Of a DNA stretch of 64,000 nucleotides, positions 62,893-64,000 are shown in pieces (position 1 is the stretch's first letter; the number at the start of each line of letters is the position of its first letter). The notes beneath the pieces are model-generated. The model was not told where the DNA came from, searched no databases, and saw only the letters and a program-made list of their open reading frames with translations. The position numbers and the translations under genes are program-made. Source of the DNA: Desulfogranum marinum (GTDB lineage: Bacteria > Desulfobacterota > Desulfobulbia > Desulfobulbales > Desulfobulbaceae); the NCBI RefSeq assembly GCF_016918565.1, contig NZ_JAFFQD010000005.1, forward strand, positions 1 through 64,000, given 5' to 3'.

Positions 62893-64000
62893 ATGGAGTA
62901 CCAAGATTTCAATCAACTACCTGCAGTTGCAACTTTGTCAGCCTTGGCTGCAGATCCTCACGACTTGAGTGGTCCTCATGGACTAACTGTTGAACGATTG
63001 CAAAAGTATCGTGCTTCGGCAAATGGATTTGATTTTTTATATGCCGGCCAGCGTGTCGAGCACAAGGTGCTTGACGCGCTGCAGGAATTAGCCGATCAGG
63101 CTGGTTTGGTGGACCAATTCCTTGCCATGAAGAGTGGCGCGGTCATGAATGCCATCAAGGGGTATGAAAGTGAAAACAGGCAGGTTCTGCACACAGCCTG
63201 CCGCGATATTTTTACCACATCCCGTTATGCAGAAAAAGCATCCAAGGAGGCTGAACAGGAATTGTTTAAACTCAAACAGTTTCTTGAAGCTGTTCGTACC
63301 GGCGAAATTGCCAATGCAAAGGGTGAAAAATTTACCACCATGATCCAGGTTGGGATTGGTGGCTCTGATCTTGGCCCCAGGGCTGTGTATCTGGCGTTGA
63401 AGCCTTATCGGGTCCCCGGAAGAGATGCCGAATTTATTGCTAATGTCGACCCCGACGACTCCGCAGAGATACTGGGTGGAGTTGACTTATCACGGACGTT
63501 GATCAATGTGGTTTCCAAAAGCGGGACTACCCTTGAAACCCTGACCAATGAAAAGTTGGTGCGTCAAGCTTTGAGAACTGCAGGTCTTGATCCCGCACTG
63601 CATGTACTTTCGGTGACGGGTAAAGGGAGTCCAATGGATGATCCGGATAATTATCTCGCTTCATTTTACATGTACGACTATGTCGGGGGCAGATATTCTG
63701 CAACGTCGATGGTCGGCGGGGTAACGCTTGGGTTTGTTCTGGGGTATGAAGGATTCGTTGATATCTTGCGAGGGGCCAATGAGGTCGATATTGCGGCGGA
63801 ACAACGTGACATAAGAAATAATATTCCATTGCTGATGGCGATGCTGGGTATATGGAACAGGAATTTTCTCGGTTACCCAACAGTCGCTGTCCTTGCATAC
63901 AGCCAGGCATTGGTAAGGTTTGCAGCCCATTTGCAGCAGTGTGATATGGAGAGCAACGGCAAATCAGTAACCAGGACGGGAACTGACGTACAATGGAAAA
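62893..64000 (+). CDS. pgi: Glucose-6-phosphate isomerase, 3' end beyond the window
   Basis: The first 369 codons of phosphoglucose isomerase, cut by the window edge. It interconverts glucose-6-phosphate and fructose-6-phosphate. Conserved segments are MIQVGIGGSDLGPRAVYLAL, NVVSKSGTTLETLTNE, GGRYSATSMVGGVTLGF and the NRNFLGYPTVAVLAYSQAL region ahead of the QCDMESNGKSV catalytic segment. GGGGGAG lies directly before the ATG. Full-length members have about 450-550 residues. Confidence 0.95.
   Translation, partial: MEYQDFNQLPAVATLSALAADPHDLSGPHGLTVERLQKYRASANGFDFLYAGQRVEHKVLDALQELADQAGLVDQFLAMKSGAVMNAIKGYESENRQVLHTACRDIFTTSRYAEKASKEAEQELFKLKQFLEAVRTGEIANAKGEKFTTMIQVGIGGSDLGPRAVYLALKPYRVPGRDAEFIANVDPDDSAEILGGVDLSRTLINVVSKSGTTLETLTNEKLVRQALRTAGLDPALHVLSVTGKGSPMDDPDNYLASFYMYDYVGGRYSATSMVGGVTLGFVLGYEGFVDILRGANEVDIAAEQRDIRNNIPLLMAMLGIWNRNFLGYPTVAVLAYSQALVRFAAHLQQCDMESNGKSVTRTGTDVQWK

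Overview
This 64 kb window looks like chromosomal DNA of a Gram-negative bacterium, most likely a Desulfobacterota sulfate reducer or relative (Desulfobulbales-like). That placement is inference from protein character and gene order, not from a search. Supporting signs are the run rimP-nusA-ylxR-infB-rbfA-DHH phosphoesterase-truB-rpsO-pnp, a tRNA nucleotidyltransferase fused to DHH and CBS domains, and a PAS protein ending in a cysteine motif I associate with sulfate reducers. No rRNA, CRISPR array, intact insertion sequence or prophage was seen; one tRNA (Gly, anticodon CCC) is present.

Layout. 0.1-7.4 kb: a shortened Bcr/CflA-type drug transporter, a MarR repressor and a complete RND tripartite efflux operon closed by a clear terminator. 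7.4-11 kb: a lipoprotein phosphoesterase, acetolactate decarboxylase and an EamA permease. 11-15.5 kb: gene-poor and decaying, with a PAS-protein pseudogene, an SDR, a small ORF broken by an amber codon and a 1.3 kb stretch with no recognisable gene. 15.5-19 kb: a 1138-residue secreted FG-GAP/ASPIC/PKD protein containing a G10 tract. 19-26 kb: ABC-F ATPase, CoA-transferase, M50 protease and the DHH-CBS-nucleotidyltransferase fusion. 26-38 kb: the translation/RNA operon, then dut, a metallo-beta-lactamase-fold protein and XerD. 38-44 kb: rpsU, ddl, serS, tatC, a DUF523 protein, an FtsB/DivIC-like protein, an FmdB-type zinc ribbon and an unusual uracil-DNA glycosylase-like protein. 44.9-49.9 kb: a five-gene minus-strand cluster of an aberrant ABC exporter, a cyclic-nucleotide-binding protein, two uncharacterised proteins and a PqqD-like protein. 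50-57 kb: upp-uraA, a DUF1178 protein, a DAC (DisA_N) domain protein, a Na+/Ca2+ exchanger and a hypothetical. 57-64 kb: dnaG-rpoD-dprA, then rpe and the 5' part of pgi.

How genes work together. The RND operon is probably controlled by the adjacent MarR protein, whose own promoter overlaps a palindromic operator. The 26-36 kb block couples transcription elongation (NusA), initiation (IF-2), 30S maturation (RimP, RbfA, S15), tRNA modification (TruB) and RNA decay (PNPase, NrnA-like). upp and uraA form a uracil salvage pair. dnaG and rpoD form the core of the macromolecular-synthesis operon without rpsU, which lies about 18 kb away beside xerD.

The best candidate for an undescribed system is the 44.9-49.9 kb cluster. 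Its exporter has about 330 residues between the Q-loop and the ABC signature, and this segment appears to contain two additional degenerate copies of the Q-loop region. It is coupled to a CNBD protein and a PqqD-like (RRE-type) protein, yet no radical SAM enzyme or obvious precursor peptide is present. Other notable points are a DAC protein with RYN in place of RHR, an xerD gene without ATG/GTG/TTG at its expected start, paired hairpins ahead of pnp, and an RpoD lacking region 1.1.
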